Made by a program: the position numbers and the translations under genes
NCBI GenBank assembly: GCA_025450255.1
Contig: JANWHV010000245.1
Coordinates: forward strand, 1 to 5,655
Reading direction: 5' to 3'
From: Chloroflexota bacterium
GTDB lineage: Bacteria; Chloroflexota; UBA5177; JANWHV01
Length of the DNA stretch: 5,655 nucleotides
Shown here: positions 5,176 through 5,655 of the stretch, one piece after another
Numbering within the stretch: position 1 is the first letter of the stretch
Layout of the letters: each line of letters opens with the position of its first letter
The notes under the pieces: generated by a model
Told to the model about the DNA's origin: nothing
What the model saw: the letters and a program-made list of their open reading frames with translations, nothing else
The model's database searches: none

Positions 5176-5655
5176 GTGGTCGGCTTGGCGGCACGTATCG
5201 AACGCCTGGAGCGCCGCTATCGCGATGAATCGGCAAGCAGAGCGGCGGCGCCGCTCGCCGAGGTACTGGCGCATGATCCGGCAGCGTTGTGTCAGCGGGC
5301 AGGGTTCACGCCCGATCCGTGGCAACTCACATTACTCCGGTCGCTAGCACAAGCGATATTAGTCTGCTGTAGCCGCCAGGCCGGCAAGTCCACGGTGATC
5401 GCCCTGCTGATCATCATGACGTTGCTGTTACCGGGCCAGACGGTGGTGATCATCTCACCAAGCGAACGGCAGTCGAAAGAGTTGATGCGCAAGGTGCTGG
5501 CATTCTGGCGCACGATTGGCCGCTTGATACCCTACGTGAGCGTCACGCGTACCTCACTGGAGCTGGCCAACGGTTCGCGTCTGGAGGCGTTCCCGGCCAG
5601 TTCCGCCACTATCCGCGGTATCAGCGCCGTGGATTTGTTGGTGGCCGAAGAGGCG
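5176..5655 (+). CDS. terL: Phage terminase large subunit, N-terminal ATPase part (3'-partial)
   Basis: Motor and nuclease that packages phage DNA into the prohead. 160 codons are visible and the frame runs off the right edge, so the C-terminal nuclease is not seen. Start: GTG 5176, two bases after the previous stop. A TGA at 5137-5139 closes the frame upstream and the first in-frame ATG (codon 81) lies after the Walker A motif, so a GTG or TTG (5185) start is required. The adenine-binding PDPWQ is at 46-50. Walker A is CSRQAGKST at 65-73, and VVIISPSERQSKEL at 90-103 follows. ELANGSRLEAFPAS at 129-142 and TIRGISAVDLLVAEEA at 145-160 lead into Walker B. There E158-E159 occupies the place where D-E is usual. 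Codons and frame continue cleanly from the neighbouring genes. Identification is firm. Confidence 0.9.
   Translation, partial: MVGLAARIERLERRYRDESASRAAAPLAEVLAHDPAALCQRAGFTPDPWQLTLLRSLAQAILVCCSRQAGKSTVIALLIIMTLLLPGQTVVIISPSERQSKELMRKVLAFWRTIGRLIPYVSVTRTSLELANGSRLEAFPASSATIRGISAVDLLVAEEA

Overview
The window reads as part of a tailed double-stranded DNA bacteriophage or prophage with a GC-rich bacterial host. The evidence is a run of plus-strand genes going from DNA replication (family A DNA polymerase, single-strand binding protein) to DNA packaging (a zinc-knuckle protein, then a terminase large subunit cut by the right edge). From memory, the polymerase, the small HEAGH protein and the terminase resemble proteins in Chloroflexota genomes and their mobile elements. 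That host guess is low confidence. I see no tRNA, rRNA, CRISPR array, integrase or insertion sequence.

Layout. 1-1908: DEDDy 3'-5' exonuclease plus family A polymerase. Its reading frame is still open at the left edge, so the true start probably lies outside the window. The first 130 bases carry repeated GTATCGC motifs and two interleaved inverted repeats. 1905-2273: SSB with an acidic tail ending in IPF. 2273-2731: an open frame whose first 35-45 residues look like a winged-helix-type domain and whose remainder I do not recognise; it may be a decayed or internally deleted gene. 2728-3948: a GT-B glycosyltransferase. 3945-4136: a 63-residue protein of unknown function. 4139-4759: a stand-alone protein resembling the FtsH (M41) peptidase domain, with HEAGH but Asn at the expected third zinc-ligand position. 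4805-5173: a Cys/His zinc-knuckle protein where a small terminase subunit would be expected. 5176-5655: the ATPase N-terminus of the terminase large subunit, starting at GTG.

The genes are nearly all translationally coupled: ATGA overlaps at 1905, 2728 and 3945, a TGATG at 2271-2275, and gaps of two bases at 4137-4138 and 5174-5175. I see no convincing terminator or internal promoter, so the region probably acts as one transcription unit. The polymerase and SSB would copy phage DNA, and the terminase pair would package it. The glycosyltransferase would modify DNA, a virion protein or a host surface sugar. The roles of the M41-like protein and its 63-residue partner cannot be read from the sequence.

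The points most worth a second look are the D-to-N change in the M41-like protein, the polymerase's extra N-terminal sequence with its nucleotide-level repeats, and the apparently truncated 2273-2731 gene.
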